Notes: generated by a model from the letters alone, not told the origin. 64,000 nucleotides of DNA from CAVVAH01 sp963746175 (GCA_963746175.1 CAVVAH010000004.1:496001-560000), one strand, 5' to 3'; shown: positions 50,827-60,793, counted from the stretch's first letter. Numbers and translations are program-made.

Positions 50827-53259
50827 ATGCAGCGCGCTCGCCGTCCTTCGTCCAACGGTTCGCGTCGGCGGCCCGTCGCGACCTTCGCCCTGTGGGCACT
50901 CGTCGCCCTGCTCGGCCTGTCCCTGCTGCCCAGCGCCCCGGCGTCCGCGGCCCGTGCCGACGGCGCCGGCTTCGTCGACTTCGCGTACGGCAGCGCCACC
51001 AACGACGTCACGGCCCACAGCTCGCAGAGCAAGGTGTGGTGGAACGCCGGGTCCTGGTGGGCGGTGATGATGGAACCCGCGGAGGGCGGGCTGGTGCCGC
51101 ACGAGACGCGGTGGGCGATCTTCCGGCTCGACATGCCGTCCCAGACCTGGGTCAGCACCAGGGTGCAGGTGGACGAGCGCAACCAGTCCCACCCCGACGT
51201 CCTCGCCTTCGGCAACAGGCTCTACGTCGTGTCGTCCTACTCGCGGACCGAGACCGGCGCGGTCAAGGTCTTCGCCTACGACTACGCCGCCGCGTCGGAT
51301 ACCTACGTCCTGGACCCGCTGTTCGTCGACAGCGACCCGATCGAGGGCAGCCCGGGCCGGTTCGACGACGGCATCGAGACTCCCGCCAAGGGTGTCCAGT
51401 ACGCCACGATCGCCCGAAGCAACGACTCGCTGTTCATCGCTTACACGTCCAATAACGGCGTCTGGTGGATGAGGTCCGACCTCACGGGCGTCACCTGGGA
51501 GGGGCCGGCGCAGATCAGCACCGGCGCCCGGTCGCCCATCTCCGGGCCGCCGGGACCGGCCACGTCCTCCAGCGACGACATCGCCCAGGCCGTCGGCTTC
51601 GGCGACGGGCAGGTCGGCATCATGTGGAGCCGCACCAGCACGACCGCGGCGCCCTACGGTGGCTTCTTCTTCGCGACCTTCAACGGCTCCGGCTTCGGGG
51701 ACCCGGAGGTCGCGTGGGAGGGCGCCGACGTCGGCGACAACCACATCAGCGTGAAGACCGCTGGTGCCCGGGTCCTCGTCGCCGTGAAGACGAGCTTCAA
51801 GGGGACGGACGATCCTCTCGTGTCGGTGCTCGAGCGCAACGGCAGCACGCCGTGGGCCCAGCACACCGTCATCACCCGCAATGCGGCCGGCGTCAGCCGG
51901 GATGCGACCCGTCCGGTGCTGGTCCTCGACCAGGGCAGCGCGCACGTGTTCATGACCGACCGGGTCGACGGCGGTGCGATCTACCGCAACGCCGCGCCCC
52001 TGAGCACGCTGAGCTTCCCGAACGGGCTGGGTGAGGCGTTCATCGCCAGCTCGGCGCACCAGTTCGTCAACGACGCGACCACCACCAAGCAGCAGGTCGA
52101 CACCGCTGCGTGGGGCCTGGTGGCGCTCGGGAGCGACGACCGGCCGGGCGTCGACACCTACCTGCACGGCTGCATCGGCGGACCCTGCGCGACCGGCGGG
52201 GTGGCACCGCCGCCCACCGCGGCGACCCCGACCTCGACGGCCCTGACGACCTCGCCGAACCCGTCGACGGCAGGTGGCGCCGTCACGCTCGACGCCACCG
52301 TCACGGGCGGGCCCGGCATCGGCGGGACCATCACCTTCTTCGACGGCACCGCGCAGCTCAAGACCGTCGCTCTCAGCGGTGGCAGCGCGTCGACCACCAC
52401 TGCCACCCTGGGTGAGGGCACGCACCCGCTGCGGGCGGTGTACAGCTCCAGCGGCACCTACGCAGCGAGCAGCTCGCCGGTGGTCACGCAGACCGTGCTG
52501 GCGGCGCCGCCGGGCAGTGCGAGCGGCGGGGGCGGACCCATCACGAGGGCTCCGGTCGGGACGCGGTTCCAGGTGCTCGCAACGCCGAAGCGAGTGGTGA
52601 CCGGACGGAAGGTCGGACCCCGCAAGATCAAGACGGTCGGCCTGCCCGCACCGGCCGGCGCCAAGGCGGTGGCCGTCAACGTCAGCGTCCAGGCCGGCAC
52701 GAAGCGCACGGTCGTCTCGGTCTGCGCCGGCGGCACGACGAAGGCCGCCTGCAAGCGCAGCAAGGTCGTGCGAGTCGACGAACGCGACCGCAAGGCAGGC
52801 CTCGCGACCGTGACCCTGCCGGCGGGTGCGGAGGTCCGCGTCTACAACTCCCGTGGGAAGGCGCGCGTCTCCCTGGATATCCAGGGCTGGTACGTCAGAG
52901 ACGCGTCGCGGGCACTGTTCACCGGGCTGGCCCGGCCCCAGCGAGTGCTGAAGTGGACCACGGTCGGCTCGCACCACGTGCTGAAGATCCCGAAGAGCAT
53001 GCGGCCGAGCGGAACGGTGGCGGTCGAGCTGGCCCTGACGGCGAAACGGGCCGGCCGGTCGTCCGCCCTGGCTGCCTGCCGCAAGGCAGCGAGCCAGAAG
53101 GCCTGCCTCGCCCACCCGACGCTGTACGCGGACCGGGGAACCACCGTGACGAACCGGGTCATCGTGAAGCTTGACAAGAAGGGAAGGGTCCAGCTGGTCA
53201 ACGGCTCCGGATCGGTGCGCGTCAAGGCGTTCCTGCGGGGGGTCTACACGAGGAGCTGA
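50827..53259 (+). CDS. secreted multi-domain protein with Ig-like domain (paralogue 2)
   Basis: A protein of 810 residues, intact. Signal peptide LWALVALLGLSLLPSAPASA, then a beta-propeller-like domain parallel to that of paralogue 1 (TAHSSQSKVWWNAGSWWAVM, then VGDNHISVKT, then YLHGCIGG). An Ig-like Big_3 type domain follows (TSTALTTSPNPSTAGGAVTL), and two C-terminal modules (VAVNVSVQ, RVYNSRGKARVSLDIQGWY, then KIPKSMRPSGT). The PKD pair of paralogue 1 is replaced by the Ig-like domain, so the spacer modules differ while both ends are shared. It is exported, with no sortase LPxTG motif or transmembrane anchor. Likely surface-associated; function unknown. Confidence 0.8.
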   Translation: MQRARRPSSNGSRRRPVATFALWALVALLGLSLLPSAPASAARADGAGFVDFAYGSATNDVTAHSSQSKVWWNAGSWWAVMMEPAEGGLVPHETRWAIFRLDMPSQTWVSTRVQVDERNQSHPDVLAFGNRLYVVSSYSRTETGAVKVFAYDYAAASDTYVLDPLFVDSDPIEGSPGRFDDGIETPAKGVQYATIARSNDSLFIAYTSNNGVWWMRSDLTGVTWEGPAQISTGARSPISGPPGPATSSSDDIAQAVGFGDGQVGIMWSRTSTTAAPYGGFFFATFNGSGFGDPEVAWEGADVGDNHISVKTAGARVLVAVKTSFKGTDDPLVSVLERNGSTPWAQHTVITRNAAGVSRDATRPVLVLDQGSAHVFMTDRVDGGAIYRNAAPLSTLSFPNGLGEAFIASSAHQFVNDATTTKQQVDTAAWGLVALGSDDRPGVDTYLHGCIGGPCATGGVAPPPTAATPTSTALTTSPNPSTAGGAVTLDATVTGGPGIGGTITFFDGTAQLKTVALSGGSASTTTATLGEGTHPLRAVYSSSGTYAASSSPVVTQTVLAAPPGSASGGGGPITRAPVGTRFQVLATPKRVVTGRKVGPRKIKTVGLPAPAGAKAVAVNVSVQAGTKRTVVSVCAGGTTKAACKRSKVVRVDERDRKAGLATVTLPAGAEVRVYNSRGKARVSLDIQGWYVRDASRALFTGLARPQRVLKWTTVGSHHVLKIPKSMRPSGTVAVELALTAKRAGRSSALAACRKAASQKACLAHPTLYADRGTTVTNRVIVKLDKKGRVQLVNGSGSVRVKAFLRGVYTRS

Positions 53260-53272
53260 CTGCTCTCACGAC

Positions 53273-53311
53273 CGACGGGCACCGCGGACGGCCGGTTCGC
53301 TGTGCCCGTCG
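53273..53311. terminator. hairpin terminator after paralogue 2
   Basis: CGACGGGCAC at 53273 pairs perfectly with GTGCCCGTCG at 53302; the 19-nt loop contains CGGCCG and can fold further. It lies 14 bp after the stop codon. No T-run follows. Confidence 0.75.
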
Positions 53312-53427
53312 ACGTGTCTCAGGCGGCGGACCTGACGGACCTGAGCTCCGTGGAAGCGATCGTGCCGGCCGATGGTTGACACTGGTCCGGTGTGTTCTGG
53401 TCGCCGCCAACCGTGGAAAGGTCCTGC

Positions 53428-55080
53428 ATGACTGATGGCCCACTGATCGTGCAGTCGGACAAGACCCTCCTGCTCGAGGTCGACCACGAGCAGGCCGGTG
53501 ACTGCCGTCGCGCGATCGCGCCGTTCGCCGAGCTGGAGCGGTCGCCGGAGCACGTGCACACCTACCGGCTGACCCCGCTGGGGCTGTGGAACGCGCGCGC
53601 TGCCGGGCACGACGCCGAGCAGGTCGTCGACGTGCTGCTCCGGTACTCGCGGTACGCCGTGCCGCACGCCCTGCTGGTCGACGTCGCAGACACGATGGCC
53701 CGCTACGGCCGGCTGCGACTGGAGAAGCACCCGGTGCACGGGCTGGTCCTCATCACCACCGACCGCGCGGTCCTCGAGGAGGTCGTCCGGTCGAAGAAGG
53801 TCAGCCCGCTGATCGGCGCCCGCGTCGACGACGACTCCGTCGCGGTGCACCCCTCGGAGCGCGGCCACCTCAAGCAGGTGCTGCTCAAGCTCGGCTGGCC
53901 CGCCGAGGACCTGGCCGGCTACGTCGACGGCGAGGCCCACGCGATCGCGCTGCGCGAGGACGGCTGGCACATGCGGGCGTACCAGCAGGAGGCGGTGGAC
54001 GGCTTCTGGCACGGCGGGTCCGGCGTGGTCGTCCTCCCCTGCGGCGCTGGCAAGACGATCGTCGGCGCGGCCGCGATGGCCCGGGCCGGTGCGACCACGC
54101 TGATCCTCGTCACCAACACGGTGTCCGCCCGGCAGTGGCGGCACGAGCTGCTCAAGCGCACCTCGCTGACCGAGGACGAGATCGGCGAGTACTCCGGTGC
54201 CCGCAAGGAGGTCCGGCCGGTCACCATCGCGACCTACCAGGTGATGACGACCCGCCGGAAGGGCGTCTACACGCACCTCGAGCTGCTCGACGCGCGCGAC
54301 TGGGGACTCGTCGTCTACGACGAGGTGCACCTGCTGCCGGCGCCGATCTTCCGGATGACCGCCGACCTGCAGGCCCGACGGCGGCTCGGGCTCACCGCGA
54401 CGCTGGTGCGCGAGGACGGCCGCGAGGGCGACGTGTTCTCGCTGATCGGCCCGAAGCGCTACGACGCGCCGTGGAAGGACATCGAGGCGCAGGGCTGGAT
54501 CGCACCGGCCGACTGCGTCGAGGTGCGGGTGACGCTGACCGACTCCGAGCGGCTCGCGTACGCCATGGCCGAGCCGGAGGAGCGCTACCGGTTCGCGTCC
54601 TGCACGCCGTCCAAGACCCGCGTCGTGGAGCGGCTGGTCGAGCGCCACCGCGGTGACCAGGTGCTCGTCATCGGCCAGTACCTCGACCAGCTCGACGACC
54701 TCGGCGAACGGTTGGACGCCCCGGTCATCAAGGGTGACACCACCGTCAAGGAGCGGGAGCGGCTGTTCCAGGCGTTCCGCACGGGCGAGGTGTCGCTGCT
54801 GGTCGTGTCGAAGGTGGCGAACTTCTCCATCGACCTGCCCGAGGCCGCCGTCGCCATCCAGGTGTCGGGGACCTTCGGCTCGCGGCAGGAGGAGGCTCAG
54901 CGGCTCGGCCGGGTGCTGCGTCCCAAGGCCGACGGGCGCACCGCCCGGTTCTACGCCGTCACGGCACGCGACACCGTCGACCAGGACTTCGCCGCGCACC
55001 GGCAGCGGTTCCTCGCCGAGCAGGGCTACGCCTACCGGATCGTCGACTCCGACGACCTCCCCACCCTCGACGCCAGCTGA
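53428..55080 (+). CDS. XPB-type DNA helicase (ERCC3-like)
   Basis: A protein of 550 residues from ATG 53428, with GGAAAGG 9 nt upstream. An N-terminal Helicase_C_3-like region (LIVQSDKTLLLEVDH, then FAELERSPEHVHTYRLTPLG) is followed by the damage-recognition-like region and SF2 motor: motif I LPCGAGKT (K209), motif II DEVH, motif III LTATLVRED, motif VI QEEAQRLGRVLRPK. Mycobacterial XPB unwinds DNA 3' to 5' and is linked to repair. The protein that normally adjoins it is at 43190, separated by the sulfotransferase and secreted-protein genes. Confidence 0.93.
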   Translation: MTDGPLIVQSDKTLLLEVDHEQAGDCRRAIAPFAELERSPEHVHTYRLTPLGLWNARAAGHDAEQVVDVLLRYSRYAVPHALLVDVADTMARYGRLRLEKHPVHGLVLITTDRAVLEEVVRSKKVSPLIGARVDDDSVAVHPSERGHLKQVLLKLGWPAEDLAGYVDGEAHAIALREDGWHMRAYQQEAVDGFWHGGSGVVVLPCGAGKTIVGAAAMARAGATTLILVTNTVSARQWRHELLKRTSLTEDEIGEYSGARKEVRPVTIATYQVMTTRRKGVYTHLELLDARDWGLVVYDEVHLLPAPIFRMTADLQARRRLGLTATLVREDGREGDVFSLIGPKRYDAPWKDIEAQGWIAPADCVEVRVTLTDSERLAYAMAEPEERYRFASCTPSKTRVVERLVERHRGDQVLVIGQYLDQLDDLGERLDAPVIKGDTTVKERERLFQAFRTGEVSLLVVSKVANFSIDLPEAAVAIQVSGTFGSRQEEAQRLGRVLRPKADGRTARFYAVTARDTVDQDFAAHRQRFLAEQGYAYRIVDSDDLPTLDAS

Positions 55081-55108
55081 CCCACCCCCGCCGCCCGCCG
55101 GTGGCGGT

Positions 55109-55175
55109 TGACCACGTATACGTGGTCAACCGGTGCCTGGCGGGGCGTACATGCCACGACAAGCACTTCTTCGCC
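55109..55175 (+). repeat. 67-bp intergenic element, copy B
   Basis: It begins inside a perfect 22-bp palindrome at 55108-55129 (TTGACCACGTA and its exact inverse). A 37-nt segment with 28 identities to copy A follows, including the unbroken ATGCCACGACAAGCAC, and a final nonamer ends TCGCC. TGGC and GCCA around GGGGCGTACAT can form a small hairpin. It lies between the XPB helicase and the AAC(2')-like gene, same orientation as copy A. Confidence 0.87.
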
Positions 55176-55199
55176 ACGACGAGCGGGCAGGCTGGTGGC

Positions 55200-55736
55200 A
55201 TGACCGAGGTACGAGTGATGGCCGACGACGGCGTCCCCGCCGAGCTCCTCGAGGTGGTACGGACGCTGACGTTCGCGGCGTTCGGCGACCGGTTCGACGA
55301 GCACGACTGGGAGCACACCTACGGCGGGCACCGCATCCTGGTCCTCGACGGCGCGGTGCCGGTCGCCGCCGCCGCGGTCGTGCCACGCGAGCTGGTGGTC
55401 GGCGAGACGTCGTACGCCGCGGGCTACGTCGAGGGCGTGGCGACCGCTCCGGACCGCCACGGGCAACGACTTGGCTCGGCGGTGATGGCCACCGTCGGAG
55501 ACCTGGTCCGGAACAGGTACCAGCTCGGCGCGCTGTCGACCAGCCGGCACTCGTTCTACGAGCGGCTCGGCTGGGAGCGGTGGCGCGGCCCGACATACGT
55601 CCGGCACGCCGACGGCCCGCCCGAGCGCACGCCCGACGAGGACGACGGTGTGCTGGTCCTGCGCTGCGCGGCGACCGAGGCCCTGGACCTGACGGCCTCG
55701 ATCAGCTGCGACGCGCGCCCCGGCGACGACTGGTAG
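55200..55736 (+). CDS. AAC(2')-I-like aminoglycoside N-acetyltransferase
   Basis: A protein of 178 residues, ATG 55200. It is a GNAT fold strongly reminiscent of mycobacterial AAC(2')-I: HDWEHTYGGHRILVLDG, YVEGVATAPDRHGQRLGSAVM (acetyl-CoA loop), YQLGALSTSRHSFYERLGW, RGPTYV, RTPDEDDGVLVL, and the C-terminal SISCDARPGDDW. These enzymes acetylate the 2'-amino group of aminoglycosides in the cytosol and are intrinsic chromosomal genes in mycobacteria. The normal substrate may be another amine. It starts 25 bp after the repeat element, which may contain its promoter. Confidence 0.85.
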   Translation: MTEVRVMADDGVPAELLEVVRTLTFAAFGDRFDEHDWEHTYGGHRILVLDGAVPVAAAAVVPRELVVGETSYAAGYVEGVATAPDRHGQRLGSAVMATVGDLVRNRYQLGALSTSRHSFYERLGWERWRGPTYVRHADGPPERTPDEDDGVLVLRCAATEALDLTASISCDARPGDDW

Positions 55737-55739
55737 CGG

Positions 55740-56138
55740 TCAGCCCGCCGGATGGGCCTCGTCGTAGGCGGCGACGGCGCGCTTCCCGGCCGACATCCGC
55801 CAGGCCTGGACGACCAGCGCCGACACGTCGTCCCAGTCCGGCCGGGAGGCCCGGTCGACGTTGACGGCGACCCAGCCGCTCGGCCCGAGGTACGGCGGCG
55901 CGAAGTAGCGCTCGGGATCAGCCGCCACGAGCGCCTCCTGCTCGCCGCGCGGCGCCTTCACCCACAGGGCCAAGCGGCCGTCGCCGTGGTGGTCGACGAG
56001 CAGCCAGGCGACCTTCTTGCCCGCCAGCAGGTAGCCGACGTGGCCGTACGCCTCCTCGACCACGACTCCTGGAAGTGCGGCGACGACACCGGCGAGCCGT
56101 GCTGAGGCGTCGGACACGTCTGAGCTGTTCCAGGGCAT
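55740..56138 (-). CDS. MmcQ/YjbR-family protein
   Basis: A protein of 132 residues with the small CyaY-like alpha/beta fold of the MmcQ/YjbR family: EEAYGHVGYLLAGKKVAWLLV, WVKAPRGEQEALVAADPERYF, and LGPSGWVAVNVDRASRPDWDDVSALVVQAW, shortened here to recognisable parts. It probably binds DNA or small ligands; the role is unclear. It converges with the acetyltransferase gene with a 3-bp gap. Confidence 0.82.
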   Translation of the reverse strand: MPWNSSDVSDASARLAGVVAALPGVVVEEAYGHVGYLLAGKKVAWLLVDHHGDGRLALWVKAPRGEQEALVAADPERYFAPPYLGPSGWVAVNVDRASRPDWDDVSALVVQAWRMSAGKRAVAAYDEAHPAG

Positions 56139-56167
56139 GCGCGCAGGTTACGAGACGACATGACTGC

Positions 56168-56788
56168 TCAGGTGAGTGCGAACCGGACCTGCAGGGTCAC
56201 GGTCAGCGCGGTGCTGCCGGGCTCCACGGGCACCGTGAGGAGCTTCTCGCCCGCCTGCCGCCCGCCGAGCGAGGCGGCCCGCGCGAAGGGGACGAAGGAC
56301 TGCTGCGGCTCCACCCGCCGCACCGGGCCCAGCGTGCGCCCGGCGAGAGCGGCCAGCTGCTCGGCCTGGTGACGGGCGTCGGCGAAGGCGGCCTCGCGGG
56401 CCGCGTCCATGGCGGCCTCCGGCTCCGCGACGGTGAACGACACCTGGCGGACGCGGCTGGCGTCGCCCCCCGCGGCCACGACGTCGGCGAGAACGGCACC
56501 GGCCGCGGCGACGTCGCGCAAGGTCAGGGCCAGGCCGATCGCCGCGCGGAAGCCCTCGGGTCCGTCCTTGCCGTAGTTCGTCGACACCGTGACGTCGGAG
56601 GTCCGGACGTCCGTGTCAGCGGTCCCACCGGCGCGCGCCGCCGCCGCCATCGCCGCGACGGCGGTCTCCGCGACGGCGAGGGCCGACGCCACGTCGGCCG
56701 CGGTGGCCTCCGCCTCCATTGCCGCCTGCATGAGGTCCGGCGGAAGCTGAGCGCTGCCGCTGCCGATCACCACGACCCGGTCGGTCAT
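56168..56788 (-). CDS. SIMPL-domain (DUF541) protein
   Basis: A protein of 206 residues from ATG 56788, overlapping the HAAS gene stop (ATGA). SIMPL features: an early GSGSAQLPPD strand, TSDVTVSTNYGKDGPEGFRA, long Ala-rich helices with REAAFADARHQAEQLAALAG and the final VTLQVRFAL strand. Most SIMPL proteins are exported, but no signal peptide is visible here, so it may be cytosolic. Function unknown; third gene of the PadR operon. Confidence 0.8.
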   Translation of the reverse strand: MTDRVVVIGSGSAQLPPDLMQAAMEAEATAADVASALAVAETAVAAMAAAARAGGTADTDVRTSDVTVSTNYGKDGPEGFRAAIGLALTLRDVAAAGAVLADVVAAGGDASRVRQVSFTVAEPEAAMDAAREAAFADARHQAEQLAALAGRTLGPVRRVEPQQSFVPFARAASLGGRQAGEKLLTVPVEPGSTALTVTLQVRFALT

Positions 56789-57471
56789 GTCGCCCTGCCC
56801 TCGAGCACGGCCTGGCGTCGCCGCCACAGTGCCACTGCCACCAGGATCGGCGCGACCAGCACCACGACCGCCACCAGAGCCCCGACCCACACGGGGTACG
56901 GCGCGCCGCCCGTGCACGTCCGCGTCGGATCGCCCACCGCCGTGCTGGTCGACACGCACTGCTCGACGTACGACGCGGTCGATCCCACCCCGAGCACCCC
57001 GAGATAGCCGAACGGCCAGACGAAGGTGCCGAGCAGCTTCTCCCGCAGCCGCCAGCTCGGCGACAGCCACAGCAGGACGACACCGGCGAACCAGCCGACG
57101 ACGAGGACGAAGCCACCGAACAGCAGCAGGAAGACGGCCAGCGGCTCGCCGTAGCGGACCAGCCCGCCGGGCTGCGCCGGCCCGGCGGCGGCCACCGCGA
57201 CGGGGACGCCGGACTGCTCGGCCTCGGCCCGGGCGATCTCCTCGGGGGTGCCCAGCCGGGCCAGGGCGTTCCGAGCCGCGGACGCGGCGTCGCCGCCGGC
57301 GGCCACCTCGGCGGCGACCGCCTGGCGGACGTGGTCGCGGACGTCGGCGAGGACCTCGGCCAGGCGTTCGGGCGGGAGCGACCGACCGGCGGTCTCCAGC
57401 CGCCGGACGTACTCCTGCACCTCGGGCGACGTCGTCGGGTCGGCGCCCGGGTCAACGGTCACGTCGGTCAC
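56785..57471 (-). CDS. HAAS-domain membrane protein
   Basis: A protein of 228 residues from GTG 57471, 20 nt inside the 3' end of padR. The N-terminal 85 residues form the HAAS-type helical module (VQEYVRRLETAGRSLPPERL, then RDHVRQAVAAEVAAGG), common beside PadR genes. Three or four membrane helices follow (FLLLFGGFVLVVGWFAGVVL, LLGTFVWPFGYLGVLGVG, VWVGALVAVVVLVAPILVAV). It is probably a membrane stress or efflux-linked sensor. Function not established. Confidence 0.78.
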   Translation of the reverse strand: MTDVTVDPGADPTTSPEVQEYVRRLETAGRSLPPERLAEVLADVRDHVRQAVAAEVAAGGDAASAARNALARLGTPEEIARAEAEQSGVPVAVAAAGPAQPGGLVRYGEPLAVFLLLFGGFVLVVGWFAGVVLLWLSPSWRLREKLLGTFVWPFGYLGVLGVGSTASYVEQCVSTSTAVGDPTRTCTGGAPYPVWVGALVAVVVLVAPILVAVALWRRRQAVLEGRAT

Positions 57472-57832
57472 CTCGTGCTCCTCTCGCGCGGGCACCACGG
57501 GCCTGCCGCAGCAGGTCGTCGACGCCCTCGGTGAACGTGCTCCACTCCGCGGCGAACGCATTCAGCGCGCGACGGCCGGCCGTGGTCAGGTCGTAGTACT
57601 TGCGCGGCGGGCCGGCGTCCGACGGCTGCCACGTCGTCGAGACCAGGCCGTCGCGGCTCAGCCGTGACAGCAGCGGGTAGATCGTGCCCTCGCTGGTCAC
57701 GAGCCCCTCGACCGCCGAGAGCCGGCGCACCAGCTCGAAGGCGTACTCCGGCGACCGCGCCAGCACGGCCAGCACGCAGTGCTCCAGCACGCCGCGGCGC
57801 AGCTGGGTGGCGACGTTGCCGCCCGGTTCCAT
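57452..57832 (-). CDS. PadR-family transcriptional repressor
   Basis: A protein of 126 residues. Winged helix: LEHCVLAVLARSPEYAFELV, then VTSEGTIYPLLSRLSRDGLV, then GPPRKYYDLTTAGR, followed by a short C-terminal dimerisation helix. It heads the padR-HAAS-SIMPL operon. The near-perfect palindrome 3 bp before its ATG should be its own operator. Confidence 0.9.
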   Translation of the reverse strand: MEPGGNVATQLRRGVLEHCVLAVLARSPEYAFELVRRLSAVEGLVTSEGTIYPLLSRLSRDGLVSTTWQPSDAGPPRKYYDLTTAGRRALNAFAAEWSTFTEGVDDLLRQARGARARGARGDRRDR

Positions 57833-57834
57833 GC

Positions 57835-57854
57835 GTCACAAGGTACCTGGTGAC
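57835..57854 (-). promoter_or_regulatory. PadR operator palindrome
   Basis: GTCACAAGGTACCTGGTGAC is a 20-bp inverted repeat in which 18 of 20 positions are symmetric, with AGGTACCT at the centre. It ends 3 bp from the padR start codon, covering the ribosome-binding area, so bound repressor would block the operon. Confidence 0.75.
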
Positions 57855-57903
57855 ACCTAGCCCGGCAAGGGCTTCATGATCGGCCGGAGGAGGACTGCCG
57901 TGG

Positions 57904-58329
57904 TCAGCCGGGGAGCAGGTCCGGCGGCACCTCGGCCGTGCACTCGTAGTAGCGCATCACCAGCCGCGCGGTGTCGACGTCGACGCTCCCCTCACCCACG
58001 GCGATGACCGTGTTGAGCCACCGGTGCGGCTCGTGCTCGGTCCGGAACGTCATCACGTGCACGCCCGTCCCGTCCTCGAGGGAGGACATCCCCGTGAGGG
58101 TGAACAGCACGAACGCGTCCTCGGCGACGACGAGTGAGCCGTGGGCGTTCGGGAAGGCGTAGCCCTCCCGCAGCCGCGGGAAGTTGGCCCAGGTCGCCGT
58201 CCCGGCCAACCGGCCCGTGAACTCCGCCGAGCCCTGGCCGAAGACCTGGCCGTCCGCGCCCTCGGAGGCCTCGACGCCGTGCAGCAGCTCGTACTGCCAG
58301 ACGACGTCGGTGAGGTGGTCGAGCTGCAT
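57904..58329 (-). CDS. conserved hypothetical beta-barrel protein
   Basis: A protein of 141 residues, ATG 58329, 3 bp after the stop of the acyl-CoA synthetase gene and so in the same operon. It is rich in short beta strands (AEFTGRLAGTATWANFP, SLVVAEDAFVLFTLTG, VHVMTFRTEHEPHRWLNTV) and reminiscent of DUF3237-like barrels. No signal peptide or catalytic motif is recognised. It could be an accessory to acyl-CoA metabolism by position only. Confidence 0.6.
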   Translation of the reverse strand: MQLDHLTDVVWQYELLHGVEASEGADGQVFGQGSAEFTGRLAGTATWANFPRLREGYAFPNAHGSLVVAEDAFVLFTLTGMSSLEDGTGVHVMTFRTEHEPHRWLNTVIAVGEGSVDVDTARLVMRYYECTAEVPPDLLPG

Positions 58330-58332
58330 GGC

Positions 58333-60000
<1,668 letters not shown>

Positions 60001-60180
60001 CGTGCTCCGCCGGGGCACCACCCCACCAGGCCCCGCCAGGCAGTCCGGCTCCCAGAGGACAGGCAGATCGCCCACAGGCATCTCACAGGTGACGGCAGGA
60101 CGGTCGGAGACGTCGCAGACCGCAGCACCGGACGACCGGCACCACCCGGCCGACCGGCCGGGCGAACCCGAGGAGCAGCC

Positions 60181-60630
60181 ATGACCGTCACCGCCAGCCG
60201 CCGCGCCGAGAGCATCGTCGACGGGCAGGTGGTCGACACCGCGCCGGGGCAGGAGGTCGGCAGCGGCGAGCTGGCCGGCCGGCTGGCCGAGCACGTGGTC
60301 GCCGGTGCGCTGGTACGCAAGAGCGTCGACGACCCGGTGCCGTTCCCGGTCTGGTGGCGGGTGACCGACGCACTGCGGTCGGCGGTGCTGGACGCCCCCG
60401 CCGTCGCGGCCGACGAGGTGGCGGCCGCCATGTCGTCCCTCGAGGCCGCGGTGGAGGGTCTCGGGCACGCCCCGGCCGGTCCCTCGGTGACCGGCCTCGA
60501 GGACGCCCGGTCGGTGCACCGCGCGCGGGTCCTGGTGGCCCGGCTGGTCTTCTCGACCGCGGCGACCTCGCCCACGCTCCTGCACGTCCGGCTGGCCCGC
60601 CTGCGCCGCGCCCTCCTCGCCGCCGCCTGA
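60181..60630 (+). CDS. hypothetical protein, 149 residues
   Basis: ATG 60181 with GAGGAG 5 nt upstream, divergent from the acyl-CoA synthetase. The protein is Ala/Val/Arg-rich and largely helical (GELAGRLAEHVVAGALVRKS, then PFPVWWRVTDALRSAVLDAP, then LHVRLARLRRALLAAA). No signal peptide, metal site or known family is recognised. The good ribosome-binding site and codon pattern support a real gene. It is followed by two copies of the dispersed palindrome. Confidence 0.6.
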   Translation: MTVTASRRAESIVDGQVVDTAPGQEVGSGELAGRLAEHVVAGALVRKSVDDPVPFPVWWRVTDALRSAVLDAPAVAADEVAAAMSSLEAAVEGLGHAPAGPSVTGLEDARSVHRARVLVARLVFSTAATSPTLLHVRLARLRRALLAAA

Positions 60631-60649
60631 CCTTCTCGGCCCCCCAGCG

Positions 60650-60698
60650 AAGTGGCCCCGCTGCAGTCGTGGAAACCACGACCCGAGCGGGGCCGCTT
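60650..60698. repeat. dispersed composite palindrome, copy 2
   Basis: 49 bp. The outer arms are AAGTGGCCCCGCT and AGCGGGGCCGCTT (one change). The inner hairpin GTCGTGG-AAA-CCACGAC is a perfect 7-bp stem with a 3-nt loop. So a stem within a stem can form. It starts 20 bp after the stop of the gene ending at 60630. Confidence 0.9.
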
Positions 60699-60793
60699 GC
60701 CGCCGTCGGGGTGGGAGTCAGAGCAGCCAGGACGAGCGGCGGCAGTCGTCGGCGGGCCGCTGTCCGCGAGCCCGCCGTCGATCCCCGATAGCC

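Noticed and set aside
55101..55199. Extension of the acetyltransferase into the palindromic repeat, or a conserved peptide encoded by it
   Set aside because: Reading frames through both repeat copies look alike on both strands only because the DNA is conserved; AAC(2') similarity starts at ATG 55200.
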